From an uncultured Prevotella sp. (GTDB lineage Bacteria; Bacteroidota; Bacteroidia; Bacteroidales; Bacteroidaceae): a stretch of DNA of 34,683 bases. Shown piece by piece: positions 13,965 to 21,767 of this stretch. Numbering within the stretch: position 1 is the stretch's first letter; each line of letters opens with the position of its first letter. The stretch lies in the NCBI GenBank assembly GCA_900543975.1, contig UQTI01000028.1, forward strand, positions 1 to 34,683, read 5' to 3'. Position numbers and translations under genes: made by a program. The notes under the pieces were generated by a model, which searched no databases, was not told where the DNA came from, and was given only the letters and a program-made list of their open reading frames with translations.

Positions 13965-14975
13965 TTATTTCAGATCGCCCACCTTTACGAGATACTCGGC
14001 AATCTGCACGGCGTTGAGGGCAGCACCCTTTCTGATCTGGTCGCCAGAGAGCCAGAAGGTCAGGCCACAGTCGTCGGCAAGATCCTTACGCACACGGCCC
14101 ACATAAACATCGTCCTTGCCGGCGGTCTCGAGAGGCATGGGATAGACGAGGTTGGCGGGATCGTCCTTCAAGGTGCAACCGGGAGCGGCGGCGATGGCCT
14201 TCTGAGCCTCCTCCACGCTGATTGGACGCTCGGTCTCGATCCACACGCTCTCAGAGTGAGAACGGAGCGACGACACGCGCACGCACATGGCTGAACATTT
14301 CACGTCAGAGTGCATGATCTTCTGTGTCTCGTTAAACATCTTCATCTCCTCCTTGGTGTAGCCGTTGTCGGTGAACACGTCGATCTGAGGAATGACGTTA
14401 TATGCGAGCTGATGGGGGAACTTCTTCACCGTCACAGGCTCATTGTTCACCAGCTCCTTATACTGCTGCTGGAGCTCGTCCATGGCAGCTGCTCCTGCAC
14501 CGCTGGCGCTCTGGTAGCTGGAGATATGAATGCGCTTGATGTGGCTAATCTGCTCAAGAGGCTTGAGCACCACAACCATCATGATAGTTGTGCAGTTGGG
14601 GTTGGCGATGATGCCACGCGGACGGTTCAGGGCATCCTCAGCGTTACACTCGGGCACCACCAAGGGCACGTCGTTATCCATGCGGAAAGCGCTTGAGTTG
14701 TCAATCATCACGCAGCCGTGCTTGGTGATGGTCTCGGCAAACTCTTTCGATGCGCCGCCACCAGCCGATACGAAAGCCACGTCGATGTCCTTGAAATCGT
14801 CGTTGTGCTGAAGCAGTTTAACCTCGTAGTCTTTTCCCTTGAAGGTGTACTTTCGTCCTGCGGAACGTTCTGAACCAAACAACACGAGATCATCCACGGG
14901 GAAGTTTCTCTCTGCGAGAATGCGCAGGAACTCCTGTCCTACGGCGCCGCTCGCTCCAACAATTGCTACTTTCAT
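13965..14975 (-). CDS. asd: Aspartate-semialdehyde dehydrogenase
   Basis: Makes aspartate semialdehyde from aspartyl phosphate, the branch point to lysine/diaminopimelate, threonine and methionine. Start at 14975 gives M-K-V-A-I-V-G-A-S-G-A-V-G, the standard beginning with the NADP-binding glycine loop; a frame start at 15017 would add 14 non-conserved residues. Other marks: S-A-G-G-G-A-S (70-76), N-P-N-C-T-T with catalytic C128, S-Y-Q-S-A-S-G-A-G. 336 residues, the normal length. It stands alone and is read from a promoter about 350 bases upstream, so its mRNA has a long, repeat-bearing leader. Confidence 0.95.
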   Translation of the reverse strand: MKVAIVGASGAVGQEFLRILAERNFPVDDLVLFGSERSAGRKYTFKGKDYEVKLLQHNDDFKDIDVAFVSAGGGASKEFAETITKHGCVMIDNSSAFRMDNDVPLVVPECNAEDALNRPRGIIANPNCTTIMMVVVLKPLEQISHIKRIHISSYQSASGAGAAAMDELQQQYKELVNNEPVTVKKFPHQLAYNVIPQIDVFTDNGYTKEEMKMFNETQKIMHSDVKCSAMCVRVSSLRSHSESVWIETERPISVEEAQKAIAAAPGCTLKDDPANLVYPMPLETAGKDDVYVGRVRKDLADDCGLTFWLSGDQIRKGAALNAVQIAEYLVKVGDLK

Positions 14976-15057
14976 AATTCTATTTCCTTTACTTTCAAGG
15001 TGACAACCTGCCGTCATTGATGTTTCCTTCTGAGCTTGGCTTCATAAATCTTAACTT

Positions 15058-15182
15058 TGACTTCTTTAAGAAAGGCTTTGGGCTTCGTCAAGAAGAGCTT
15101 GGTGCTTCGTCAAGAAGAGCTTTGGGCTTCATCAAGAAGAGCTTGGGACCTCATCAAGAAGAACTTGGGCTTCATTAATAAA
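15058..15182. repeat. 22-base tandem repeat in the asd leader, 4 full copies
   Basis: Units at 15075, 15097, 15119 and 15141, exactly 22 bases apart, with degenerate flanks to 15182; shared core GGGCTTC-TCAAGAAGA. It lies between the asd promoter (15321-15350, minus) and start (14975), so it is transcribed as part of the leader. Confidence 0.85.
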
Positions 15183-15320
15183 AGTTTTAGCTTTGCTTCA
15201 TTAAGATTATCCTTACAAACAGATTGTCCTCTTTTTGATTTAACGTTTTGGTGGCTTTTATGCCCCACCCTTTTTCAATTATTATTATCCTTTTTTGCGC
15301 ATTACGAACAATGCGCGGTG

Positions 15321-15350
15321 CAAAGTTAATTATTTTCTGTCTATTTGCAA
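15321..15350 (-). promoter_or_regulatory. Promoter of asd
   Basis: On the minus strand TTG (15350-15348), 19-base spacer, TAACTTTG (15328-15321). Right behind it is the hairpin GCGCATT-acgaac-AATGCGC (15297-15316), which would form near the 5' end of the RNA. No other promoter fits asd better. Confidence 0.7.
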
Positions 15351-15587
15351 CCTTTTTACTCTTTTTTCTTTCAAATGTGACAGAAAAAGATGCTATAAAC
15401 TAAGAAAAAGAGAGAGAAACGGGAAAGATGAAGAAAAATGAAAGATAAAAAAGGAGAAAAACAGGAAAGAAAACAGGTAGGAAAACGCAGGAAAGAAAAG
15501 ACAATAAGATTTTTTTTGTTAAAAAGAAGCAGAATTTTGTTTTGAAGAAGAAACGTTTTGAGCAGACTCCTTTGCGTTGGTTTTAAA

Positions 15588-15690
15588 GACAATAGAGACA
15601 ATTTTAAATTTGATTTGTCGGTGCAATGACAACCTCGATCAAGGATGTTAAATTCACCGAAAAAGCAAATTTAAAATTGTCTCTATTGTC
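15588..15690. repeat. 25-base perfect inverted repeat with 53-base loop
   Basis: 15588-15612 is the exact reverse complement of 15666-15690 (core GACAATAGAGACAATTTTAA). The loop has CGGTG/CACCG, and outside the arms GTTGGTTTTAAA faces TTTAAAATAACAAC. The right arm is followed by a second CTCTATTGT. Downstream (15720-15785) are three weak repeats of ACGATGAG-AGCTT. It sits between the mlaF stop (15843) and the asd promoter, so it may end the mlaEF transcript; no transposase is present. Confidence 0.8.
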
Positions 15691-15842
15691 TCTATTGTCT
15701 TTAAAATAACAACCAAGCTAAAAAACGATGAGCAAGCTTAAAGACGATAAGTTAGCTTTAAAAAACGATGAGTTAGCTTAGAAGACCTGTGAGCAAGGGC
15801 CAAAAGAGCATCTTGTCTTGTTGTTGTCAGGAAAGCTATAGT

Positions 15843-16616
15843 TTATTTTTTCGCTACCTTCGCCATCTCCACGTCCTTAACCTTCTTAAAGAGGTCAGAT
15901 GCGAAGACGAGGTCGTTAAGCTTTTCGTTGGTTGAGCCCATGACATCGTCCTTTGTGCCTTGCCACTCGTTGCGTCCTTGATAGATGAAGTTAATGTTTT
16001 CGCCAATGCCCATCACCGAGTTCATGTCGTGGGTGTTGATGATGGTGGTGATGTCAAACTCTTTCGTGATGCTGCTCAGCAGTTCGTCAATGACGAGCGA
16101 AGTGTGTGGGTCCAATCCCGAGTTTGGCTCGTCGCAGAACAGATATTTGGGGTTAAGGACGATGGCGCGTGCTATGGCCACACGCTTCTGCATGCCGCCC
16201 GAGATCTCGCCCGGAAATTTCTGTTGAGCGTCGATAAGGTTTACGCGGTCAAGACAGTCTTGCGCACGTTTCACACGCTCGCGATAGTTCATTGACGAGA
16301 ACATGTCGAGCGGAAACATGACGTTCTCGAGCACCGAGAGCGAATCGAAGAGGGCAGCGCTTTGGAAGATCATGCCCATCTCGCGGCGCATGCGCACCTT
16401 CTCGTGTTTGTTCATCGACACGAAGTCGCGGCCATCGTAAAGGATATGTCCAGAGGTCGGCTCCAGCAGTCCGACGATGTTCTTCATGAGCACCGTCTTG
16501 CCGCTACCGCTCTGTCCGATGATGAGGTTGGTCTTGCCGTCCTCAAACTTGGCGTTGATGTCCTTAAGCACCTCTTTGTCGCCAAAGCTTTTATATAAAT
16601 GTTGTATCTCGATCAT
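15843..16616 (-). CDS. mlaF: ABC transporter ATP-binding protein, MlaF-type
   Basis: 257 residues. Walker A G-Q-S-G-S-G-K-T (34-41), Q-loop F-Q-S-A-A-L-F-D-S-L (the A-L-F-D form is typical of MlaF), signature I-S-G-G-M-Q-K-R, Walker B Y-L-F-C-D-E-P-N-S-G-L-D-P, H-loop N-T-H-D-M. It powers phospholipid movement between the membranes together with the MlaE permease encoded just upstream (stop at 16950). No MCE-domain (MlaD) gene follows here, unlike in many operons. The 333-base gap to mlaE is unusual for this gene pair and is made of repeats. Confidence 0.88.
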   Translation of the reverse strand: MIEIQHLYKSFGDKEVLKDINAKFEDGKTNLIIGQSGSGKTVLMKNIVGLLEPTSGHILYDGRDFVSMNKHEKVRMRREMGMIFQSAALFDSLSVLENVMFPLDMFSSMNYRERVKRAQDCLDRVNLIDAQQKFPGEISGGMQKRVAIARAIVLNPKYLFCDEPNSGLDPHTSLVIDELLSSITKEFDITTIINTHDMNSVMGIGENINFIYQGRNEWQGTKDDVMGSTNEKLNDLVFASDLFKKVKDVEMAKVAKK

Positions 16617-16659
16617 AAGAATGGGTTGTTTTATGTGGAGGTATAGGGCTATAGGGCTT

Positions 16660-16735
16660 TAAGGGTTATTGAGCTTTAAGCTTATTGAGCTTTAGGGTTT
16701 ATTGAGCTTTAGGTCTTATAGGTCTTATAAAACTT
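16660..16735. repeat. Short repeats of TTATTGAGCTTTA in the mlaE-mlaF spacer
   Basis: TTATTGAGCTTTA occurs three times between about 16665 and 16712 at 16-18 base spacing, with related GGGCTTTA and GGTCTTATA pieces at both ends. It separates copy D of the mosaic repeat from the mlaF start. Confidence 0.6.
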
Positions 16736-16785
16736 ATATAAAAAAGGCCTTTTAAAGAAGCCTCAAGACCATCATTTTCCTAAAA

Positions 16786-16945
16786 GGCGTCAGCCTTTTT
16801 TTACCTTTTTACCCTTTTACCTTTTTACCTTTAAAAAGGATTTTTCACTTTTCGTTTTTCTCTTTTCCCTTAAAAAGCTTTTCCCTTACAACGGCGTCAG
16901 CCTTTTTTTACCTTTTTACCCTTTTACCTTTTTACCTTTAAAAAG
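16786..16945 (-). repeat. Mosaic 3'-end repeat, copy D (module 1 twice) inside the mlaE-mlaF operon
   Basis: Read on the minus strand from the mlaE stop: module 1 at 16945-16893 (AAAGGTAAAAAGGTAAAA ... GGCTGACGCC), a module-2-like piece (AAAACGAAAAGTGAAAAA), then module 1 again at 16838-16786. The two 53-base module copies are identical. The orientation, stop codon first, is the same as for copies A, B and C. No promoter for mlaF is visible in it. Confidence 0.85.
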
Positions 16946-16949
16946 ATCC

Positions 16950-17696
16950 TTAGCTCAGCATCTGCGTCAGGAACACGTCGCTGAACAAGATGAGCACGCT
17001 CGACGACACCACAGCATCGGTTGAAGCCTTGCCCACCTCAACGGAGCCGCCCTCTACACTATAGCCGAAGAACGACGACACGCTGGCAATGATGAACGCG
17101 AAGAACAAGCTCTTGATGATGCTCATCCACATGAACCACGCGTTGAACGAGTGTTGCAGACCGAGCGTCAGGTCATCGGGCGGAAGGATGTGGCCGATAT
17201 AGGCCGTGGCGTAAGCGCCGACGATGCCCGTTGCCGATGAGAAGATCACGAGGAACGGCATGATGGTCACCAGTCCGAGAATCTTGGGCAGGATGAGATA
17301 GTTGGCCGAGTTGACACCCATAATTTCAAGAGCGTCGATCTGCTGCGTCACGCGCATGGTGCCCAGCTCCGACGCTATGTTCGACCCCACCTTTCCTGCA
17401 AGGATAAGACACATGATGGAGCTTGAAAACTCGAGGAGCAAGATCTCACGAGTGGTGTAGCCCGACACCCAGCGCGGCATCCACGGACTCTGGATGTTAA
17501 GTTTCATCTGGATGCAGATCACGGCTCCTATGAAGAACGAAATGAGCAGCACGATGCCTATAGAGTTGACGCCCAGCGCCGACATCTCCTTGGCATACTG
17601 TTTGAGGAACATGCGCATGCGCTCAGGACGCGCAAAGGAGCGCCCCATGAGCATGATGTACCTGCCAAGAGTGGTGAGATATTTTACTATCAACAT
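16950..17696 (-). CDS. mlaE: ABC transporter permease, MlaE-type
   Basis: The start at 17696 (M-L-I-V-K-Y-L-T-T-L-G-R-Y) gives 248 residues, the family length; the frame continues upstream but across the promoter. The protein has the MlaE pattern: amphipathic N-terminus, F-F-I-G-A-V-I-C-I-Q helix, the conserved core L-E-F-S-S-S-I-M-C-L-I-L-A-G-K-V-G-S-N-I then A-S-E-L-G-T-M-R-V-T-Q-Q-I-D-A-L-E-I-M-G-V, and C-terminal helices. It is the inner-membrane part of a lipid transporter that keeps the outer membrane asymmetric. It is read divergently from lptB, another envelope lipid gene; the ATPase gene follows. Confidence 0.9.
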   Translation of the reverse strand: MLIVKYLTTLGRYIMLMGRSFARPERMRMFLKQYAKEMSALGVNSIGIVLLISFFIGAVICIQMKLNIQSPWMPRWVSGYTTREILLLEFSSSIMCLILAGKVGSNIASELGTMRVTQQIDALEIMGVNSANYLILPKILGLVTIMPFLVIFSSATGIVGAYATAYIGHILPPDDLTLGLQHSFNAWFMWMSIIKSLFFAFIIASVSSFFGYSVEGGSVEVGKASTDAVVSSSVLILFSDVFLTQMLS

Positions 17697-17858
17697 GTTA
17701 TCTTGTTTTCTGTTTATTATCTGTTTCCAATTGTTATCTTGTAAAAAAAGACGACACAAAACGTCTTGCTTCACAACGACATTGCCGTCTTGTTTCCTTC
17801 TGACGCAAGCACCGTCAAGGGCGGGCAGAAAGGATGCAAGAAGGGAGCATACTGCGTG

Positions 17859-17888
17859 CAAAAGTAATATAAAAAACCGAAACTGCAA
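17859..17888 (-). promoter_or_regulatory. Promoter of mlaE
   Basis: Minus strand: TTG (17888-17886), 19-base spacer, TACTTTTG (17866-17859). The leader is then about 155 bases, containing repeated GACG/CGTC pieces that can pair (for example AAGACG with CGTCTT near 17747-17765). Confidence 0.65.
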
Positions 17889-17915
17889 GCATTAGTATAG
17901 TTTTTTAAGGCATTA

Positions 17916-17948
17916 TTTTTGCCAAAAAGGAGAAAAACACTAACTTTG
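17916..17948 (+). promoter_or_regulatory. Promoter of lptB
   Basis: TTTTTG (17916-17921), 19-base spacer, TAACTTTG (17941-17948): a full match to the Bacteroidetes vegetative promoter, divergent from the mlaE promoter with the -33 elements about 30 bases apart. Confidence 0.8.
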
Positions 17949-18016
17949 CACACATTATAATATAAATGCACCTTCGCACACACGCTTAACGTGAGTGCAA
18001 GCAACGACAAGAAGAA

Positions 18017-18907
18017 ATGAGCGAAACAACGAACAACAATAACGAGACAATGGCGGCAGCCACCACGCCTGAACACGGAGGGCAGAGCATGACGCTTCGC
18101 ACAGAGGGACTGGTGAAACGTTACGGCAAACGAACCGTGGTGAACGACGTGTCCATAAACGTGCGCCAAGGCGAGATTGTGGGACTGCTCGGACCTAACG
18201 GTGCTGGCAAGACCACATCGTTCTACATGACGACCGGTCTGATTGTGCCCAACGCCGGACACATCTATCTCGATGACCAGGAGATAACCAACTATCCCGT
18301 GTATAAACGTGCGCGGGCAGGCATAGGCTATCTGCCCCAGGAGGCCAGCGTGTTCCGCAAGATGAGCGTGGAAGACAACATACTGTCGGTGCTGGAGATG
18401 ACCAATCTCTCGCGCAAGGAGCAGCTGGAGAAGCTTGAAGGCCTCATCGCCGAGTTCCGTCTTGGCAAGGTGCGCAAGAACATGGGTGACCAGCTGTCGG
18501 GCGGCGAGCGCCGACGCACAGAGATTGCCCGCTGTCTGGCCATCGACCCAAAGTTTATCATGCTTGACGAACCGTTCGCCGGTGTGGATCCTATCGCCGT
18601 GGAGGACATTCAGCATATCGTGTGGCGACTGAAATATCGCAACATCGGAATACTCATCACCGACCACAACGTGCACGAGACGCTCACCATCACCGACCGC
18701 GCCTACCTGCTCTTCGAAGGCCGCATCTTGTTCCAGGGAAAGCCTGAGGAGTTGGCTGCCAACAAGATCGTGAAGGAAAAATATCTCGGTACCGACTTTG
18801 AGTTGCGCAAAAAAGACTTCCAGCTCATCGACGAGCAGAAACGCGCCCGAGAGAGAGAGGAAGACGAGAAGTATGGAAGCGAGAGACTGATAAAGGTAAA
18901 AAGGTAA
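18017..18907 (+). CDS. lptB: LPS export ABC transporter ATP-binding protein LptB
   Basis: 296 residues. Walker A G-P-N-G-A-G-K-T (59-66), the LptB-typical S-F-Y-M-T-T-G-L and G-I-G-Y-L-P-Q-E-A-S-V-F-R-K-M-S, signature L-S-G-G-E-R-R-R, Walker B F-I-M-L-D-E-P-F-A-G-V-D-P, and I-T-D-H-N-V. It powers LPS transport with LptF/G. The first 24 residues are a low-complexity Asn/Thr extension; M25 (18089) would give a standard LptB start, but the promoter favours 18017. The tail after about residue 265 is a charged extension, and the last four codons (K-V-K-R) and the TAA are made by the mosaic repeat (copy B). Confidence 0.93.
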   Translation: MSETTNNNNETMAAATTPEHGGQSMTLRTEGLVKRYGKRTVVNDVSINVRQGEIVGLLGPNGAGKTTSFYMTTGLIVPNAGHIYLDDQEITNYPVYKRARAGIGYLPQEASVFRKMSVEDNILSVLEMTNLSRKEQLEKLEGLIAEFRLGKVRKNMGDQLSGGERRRTEIARCLAIDPKFIMLDEPFAGVDPIAVEDIQHIVWRLKYRNIGILITDHNVHETLTITDRAYLLFEGRILFQGKPEELAANKIVKEKYLGTDFELRKKDFQLIDEQKRAREREEDEKYGSERLIKVKR

Positions 18908-19106
18908 AAAAGGCTGACGCCTTTGAAAGGGAAGAGTGAAGAACGAAGAGTGAAGAATTCGATAGTCTTGGCTATTTACTCCCCTCTCCTACGGGGAGGG
19001 GGAAGCCGCGAAGCGGCGCGGGGGTGGGGCTTCAAAATTCGAAAACTCAACATCGGCTGAAAGCCGACAATTCAACATTCAAAATTCAAAAATCAACATT
19101 CCTATA
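18893..19106 (+). repeat. Mosaic 3'-end repeat, copy B (modules 1-2-4-3), overlapping the lptB stop
   Basis: Module 1 starts at about 18893 inside the lptB frame (ATA AAG GTA AAA AGG TAA) and continues with GGCTGACGCC; module 2 (about 18926-18966) is AAGAGTGAAGAACGAAGAG; module 4 (18978-19030) has the CCCCTCTCC/GGGGAGGGG, CCGCGAAGCGG and GGGGGTGGGG parts; module 3 (about 19032-19100) has TCGGCTGAAAGCCGA flanked by ATTCAA pieces. Compared with copy A the order of modules 3 and 4 is swapped. Confidence 0.85.
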
Positions 19107-19132
19107 GCGGGGGTTGGCATTAATTTTATTCT

Positions 19133-19669
19133 ATGAAATATCTAATAGTAAGCGACATACACGGCTCGCTGCCCGCTTTGGAGCAGGTGCTGCGAGTGTA
19201 TGAGGAAGAGCATTGCGAGATGATGCTCATCCTCGGCGACATTCTCAATTATGGACCACGCAACCGCATACCTGAGGGCATTGACCCTAAGGGCATTGCT
19301 GACCGCCTTAACGCGATGAAAGAAAACATCGTGGCGGTGAGAGGCAACTGCGATTCGGAGGTGGACCAGATGCTCCTGCAGTTTCCTGTTCTCTCAACCT
19401 ATGCCGTGGTTGTGGACAACGGACGCCGACTGTTTCTCACTCACGGACATGTGTTTAACGAGGAGAACCAGCCTGCCTGCAAACACGACTTTTTCTTCTA
19501 TGGCCACACGCACCTGTGGAAGCTTGAACAGGACGACAGCGGACAGGTGGTGTGCAACACAGGCTCCGTGACCTTCCCTAAAGGCGGCAACGAACCCACA
19601 TTCGCCATCTATGAAGACGGACATGTGGAGATGAGACGTCTGGACGGAAGCGTGGTGAAAAAGCTCTGA
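19133..19669 (+). CDS. yfcE: YfcE-type metallophosphoesterase
   Basis: 178 residues, close to E. coli YfcE (184). All metal-site motifs are present: S-D-I-H-G (D8, H10), G-D-I-L-N (D36, N39), R-G-N-C-D (N72), T-H-G-H (H104, H106), G-H-T-H (H125, H127). The C-R/N-C-D after V-R-G and the N-T-G-S-V-T-F-P-K ending are as in YfcE, a Mn2+-dependent phosphodiesterase of unknown physiological substrate. It follows copy B of the mosaic repeat and precedes a 10-copy tandem repeat. Confidence 0.88.
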   Translation: MKYLIVSDIHGSLPALEQVLRVYEEEHCEMMLILGDILNYGPRNRIPEGIDPKGIADRLNAMKENIVAVRGNCDSEVDQMLLQFPVLSTYAVVVDNGRRLFLTHGHVFNEENQPACKHDFFFYGHTHLWKLEQDDSGQVVCNTGSVTFPKGGNEPTFAIYEDGHVEMRRLDGSVVKKL

Positions 19670-19684
19670 AGATCTAAAAGAGGC

Positions 19685-19904
19685 AGATAGCTACCGAAAG
19701 AAAAGCAGATAGCAGCCGAAAGAATGGTAGATAGCTACTGAAAGAACGGTAGATAGCTGCCAAAAGAACGGTAGATAGCAGCCAAAAGAGCGGTAGATAG
19801 CAGCCAAAAGAGCGGTAGATAGCTACTGAAAGAATGGCAGATAGCTACCGAAAGAACGGTAGATAGCCGCCAAAAGAGCGGTAGATAGCTACCGAAAGAG
19901 AGGA
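19685..19904. repeat. 22-base tandem repeat, 10 copies
   Basis: Ten units start at 19685 and every 22 bases to 19883, with no insertion or deletion. Each begins AGATAGC and contains an A-CCGAAAGA or G-CCAAAAGA core; differences between units are base changes only. No spacers vary as in CRISPR. It begins 15 bases after the yfcE stop. The remaining spacer (19905-20350) holds further A/G-rich sequence, a 22-base duplicate, and the tig leader. Confidence 0.95.
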
Positions 19905-20078
19905 AGAAAAAAGCTGTAAGATGAGGAGTAAAAAGCCGAGAAAGGGAAAAGCTCTGTTAGACAGGGAAAAGGCTGTGTTAGAGAGAAGAAAACCAACGGG
20001 AGAGTGAAGAAAACCAAGATGTTGGTTAAAAAAACACATTTTTTAGACAAAGCGTTAGGATTTTACATTATTTATAAG

Positions 20079-20086
20079 TAATTTTG
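20079..20086 (+). promoter_or_regulatory. -7 element for tig
   Basis: TAATTTTG with a weak TTAG about 20 bases upstream. It would give a leader of about 260 bases ending in A-rich sequence with repeated CGAAAAAA pieces just before the tig ATG. Confidence 0.5.
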
Positions 20087-20160
20087 CATTTCAATGCGTA
20101 AAGATGCCAGAAAGCGGCACGGCAGACGCCTGCTTTGAACAAGAAAGAAAAGCTTGTTTT

Positions 20161-20238
20161 GAACAGAAAGGAGCGCCACATCCTAACGGCAAGACCCAAA
20201 AGATGAGTCTACATCTGAACAGAGAGGAGCGCCACATC
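20161..20238 (+). repeat. 22-base direct repeat in the tig leader
   Basis: GAACAGAAAGGAGCGCCACA (20161-20182 with the next two bases) recurs at 20217-20238 with one change (AAAG to AGAG). It carries an AGGAG that is not near any start codon. Function unknown. Confidence 0.75.
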
Positions 20239-20350
20239 TGCAAAGGGAAGTGCTAAAAAAGCAGCATCGAAAAAGCAAGGTCGAAAAAAGCGACAACGAA
20301 AAAACAACAACGAAAAAAACAACAATTAAAAAACAATATAAAAAAACAAG

Positions 20351-21724
20351 ATGAACATTTCATTCGAAAATCCGGATAAGGTGAACGGTCTTATGACCAT
20401 CACCGTTGAGGAAGCAGACTTCAAGGACAACGTCGAGAAGACTCTGAAAGACTATCGTAAGAAAGCCAATTATCCTGGCTTCCGTCCGGGAATGGTTCCC
20501 ATGGGCCTCATTAAGAAGCAGTTCGGCACACAGGTAAAGATGGATGCCGTTAACAAGTTCGTGGGCGAGCAGATCTACAAGTATGTTAAGGACAACAACA
20601 TCGCAATGCTGGGCGAGCCCCTGCCTTCAGAGAAGCAGGTTCCCGTTGACATTGAGAAGGACGCTCCTTATACCTTTATCTTCGACATCGCTGTAGCTCC
20701 CGAGTTTAAGATCGAGCTGAACGGCAAGAACAAGATCGACTATTACAAGATCAAGGCTGACGACGAGCTGATCAACAAGCAGATCGAGATGCTGCAGAAC
20801 CGCGCTGGCGACTATGTAGCTGCCGAGACTTTCGACGCCGAGAAGAACGACATGCTGAAGGGCGACCTTCGCGAGCTCGACGCTGAGGGCAACACCAAGG
20901 AGAACGGCATCACCGTTGAGGGAGCTGTGCTCATGCCCCAGTATATCAAGGTAGAGGACCAGAAGAACCTCTTCAACGAGGCCAAGCTGGGCGACATCAT
21001 CACATGGAACCCCCGCAAGGCTTATCCCGAGGGCGAGGCTGAGATCTCTGCTCTGCTGAAGATCTCTAAGGAAGAGGCTAAGGACCTGGAGGCAAACTTC
21101 AGCTACCAGATCACCGAGATCAAGCGCTTCGAGAAGGCTGAGCTCAACGCCGACTTCTACGAGAAGGTGTTTGGCAAGGACGGTGGCGTAAGCAACGAGG
21201 AGGAGCTCCGCGCAAAGATCGCCGAGACACTTGCTCCCCAGCTTGAGGTAAACAGCGACTTCAAGTTCCTTGAGGACGTTAAGACCTACTGCAACGAGAA
21301 GGTGGGCGAGCTTCAGTTCCCCGAGGCTCTGCTCAAGCGCATCATGCTGCTCAACAACAAGGAGCGTGGTGAGGAGTTTGTAGAGAAAAACTTCGCAGCA
21401 AGCATCGAGCAGCTCAAGTGGCACCTCATCAAGGAGCAGCTGGTTAAGGCTCATGACATCAAGATCGACGATGCCGACATCAAGGCTGCTGCCAAGGAAG
21501 GCGCACGCATGCAGTTTGCTCAGTATGGCATGGACAACGTGCCCGAGGAGTATCTCGACAACTACGTTGACGAGTTGCTGAAGAAGCGCGAGAACATCGA
21601 CGGCTTCGTTGACCGCGCCGTAGACCGCAAGCTCACCAACGCCCTCAAGGCTTCTGTTAAGCTCAACGAGAAGGAAGTGACTCTCGACGAGTTCAACAAG
21701 ATGATGAGCGAGAAGGGTGAATAA
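20351..21724 (+). CDS. tig: Trigger factor
   Basis: 457 residues, normal for Bacteroidetes. The ribosome-binding N-terminal domain (1 to about 130) carries the signature G-F-R-P-G-M-V-P (43-50). The middle peptidyl-prolyl isomerase domain is divergent, as usual in this phylum, and the C-terminal domain (about 280-457) is helical and acidic. It is a ribosome-bound folding chaperone. It is followed by clpP and clpX in the classical tig-clpP-clpX order, but a strong hairpin and a promoter-like element separate it from clpP. Codon use is strongly biased (AAG, GAG, CTG), indicating high expression. Confidence 0.95.
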   Translation: MNISFENPDKVNGLMTITVEEADFKDNVEKTLKDYRKKANYPGFRPGMVPMGLIKKQFGTQVKMDAVNKFVGEQIYKYVKDNNIAMLGEPLPSEKQVPVDIEKDAPYTFIFDIAVAPEFKIELNGKNKIDYYKIKADDELINKQIEMLQNRAGDYVAAETFDAEKNDMLKGDLRELDAEGNTKENGITVEGAVLMPQYIKVEDQKNLFNEAKLGDIITWNPRKAYPEGEAEISALLKISKEEAKDLEANFSYQITEIKRFEKAELNADFYEKVFGKDGGVSNEEELRAKIAETLAPQLEVNSDFKFLEDVKTYCNEKVGELQFPEALLKRIMLLNNKERGEEFVEKNFAASIEQLKWHLIKEQLVKAHDIKIDDADIKAAAKEGARMQFAQYGMDNVPEEYLDNYVDELLKKRENIDGFVDRAVDRKLTNALKASVKLNEKEVTLDEFNKMMSEKGE

Positions 21725-21767
21725 TAAAAAAACTTGACGTTTTTTCAAAAAAACTTCTTTAAATAAA

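Noticed and set aside
14976..15320. Lysine riboswitch in the asd leader
   Set aside because: The leader is mostly 22-base repeats and AT-rich sequence; I see no conserved lysine-element core.
15371..15601. Small minus-strand frame of 76 residues
   Set aside because: Phe/Leu/Ser-rich product of purine-rich spacer DNA; no start context or similarity that I can recognise.
15588..15690. Insertion sequence
   Set aside because: Inverted arms are present but no transposase frame or flanking target duplication is visible.
17697..17888. 64-residue N-terminal extension of MlaE
   Set aside because: It would have to be translated from within the mlaE promoter; the conserved family start is at 17696.
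19685..19904. CRISPR array
   Set aside because: The units are contiguous 22-base tandem copies without unique spacers, and there are no cas genes in the window.
20627..21748. Long antisense frame over tig
   Set aside because: Mirror of the strongly biased codon use of tig; Leu/Val-rich without a domain.
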